Positions 32,993 through 33,152 of a DNA stretch of 33,152 bases are shown piece after piece. How positions within the stretch are numbered: position 1 is the first letter of the stretch; each line of letters starts with the position of its first letter. Source of the DNA: Ruminococcaceae bacterium UBA7135 (GTDB taxonomy: Bacteria; Bacillota; Clostridia; Oscillospirales; Ruminococcaceae); NCBI GenBank assembly GCA_002492075.1, contig DKXD01000171.1, forward strand, positions 18,206 to 51,357. The letters run 5' to 3'. The notes beneath the pieces were generated by a model, which saw nothing but the letters and a program-made list of their open reading frames with translations, was not told the origin of the DNA and ran no database searches. A program made the translations under genes and the position numbers.

Positions 32993-33021
32993 ATTATACC
33001 ATATATCGAAAATTATTTCAA
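32993..33021 (-). promoter_or_regulatory. Promoter of the rlmB-trmD operon
   Basis: On the minus strand TTGAAA (33016-33021), a 17-base spacer and TATAAT (32993-32998) preceded by ATATATGG (extended -10). The transcription start would be near 32986, giving a leader of about 30 nt to the chosen rlmB start. Confidence 0.82.
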
Positions 33022-33075
33022 CCGAAAACATATGTGCAAATGTGAAAATTTCGCAAAAAATATTGAGGTTTACCG

Positions 33076-33104
33076 TTGCATTTTATACAAATATATGGTA
33101 TAAT
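33076..33104 (+). promoter_or_regulatory. Outward-facing promoter at the window edge
   Basis: TTGCAT (33076-33081), a 17-base spacer ending ATATATGG, and TATAAT (33099-33104). It drives a gene beyond the right edge and is divergent from the rlmB promoter. The eight bases before the -10 are identical in both promoters. Confidence 0.75.
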
Positions 33105-33152
33105 TATACTGTGTTCGTATGAACTGCGATAAATTATAGTTTAATGTTGTTT

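Overview
The window looks like a chromosomal segment of a Gram-positive gut-type Firmicute, most likely a Clostridia/Oscillospirales (Ruminococcus-like) organism. The evidence is the protein style, sigma-A promoters with extended -10 boxes, AGGAGG-type ribosome sites, C-terminally anchored surface proteins with Ser/Thr or Glu/Pro linkers, ABC sugar importers of the MalFG type, and the order SRP RNA-dnaX-ybaB-recR. This placement is inference; no 16S rRNA is present. There is no CRISPR array, tRNA or rRNA gene, complete insertion sequence or prophage.

Positions 1-14250 (+ strand) hold a secreted, membrane-anchored protein of unknown function with its own promoter and terminator. A near-consensus promoter (1788-1816) then starts a nine-gene, 12 kb transport/surface operon. 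It encodes a large solute-binding protein with two carbohydrate-binding-like modules, a MalF/MalG permease pair, a membrane-anchored NHL-propeller/TPR protein, a Yip1-family membrane protein, a large secreted DUF5696-like protein, and a second permease pair with unusually long cytoplasmic tails. It ends at a 20-bp hairpin terminator that a convergent intracellular GH51 arabinofuranosidase gene probably shares. The window contains no cognate ATPase, so a shared MsmX-type ATPase encoded elsewhere is likely. Together these genes suggest capture, surface processing and import of a glycan, perhaps arabinose-containing.

Positions 14258-20960 (- strand) hold abfA and the replication/repair group ffs (SRP RNA)-dnaX-ybaB-comEC-recR. 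The ComEC homologue has a degenerate metallo-beta-lactamase-like motif. Positions 21025-22880 (-) encode a CAP-domain surface protein split by a one-base frameshift in a homopolymer. FabV (+) follows divergently.

Positions 24400-33152 hold a nested inverted repeat resembling a small MITE, a TraB/GumN lipoprotein, and a 350-bp GC-rich array of back-to-back palindromes whose first unit folds as a perfect four-way cloverleaf. A minus-strand operon follows, running rlmB - degenerate P-type-ATPase-like membrane protein - tadA - flippase - rimM - trmD, driven by a clear promoter at 32993-33021. The most novel candidates are the catalytically degenerate P-type-ATPase-like protein, the palindrome array, and the DUF5696/NHL-TPR/Yip1/two-permease-pair operon.
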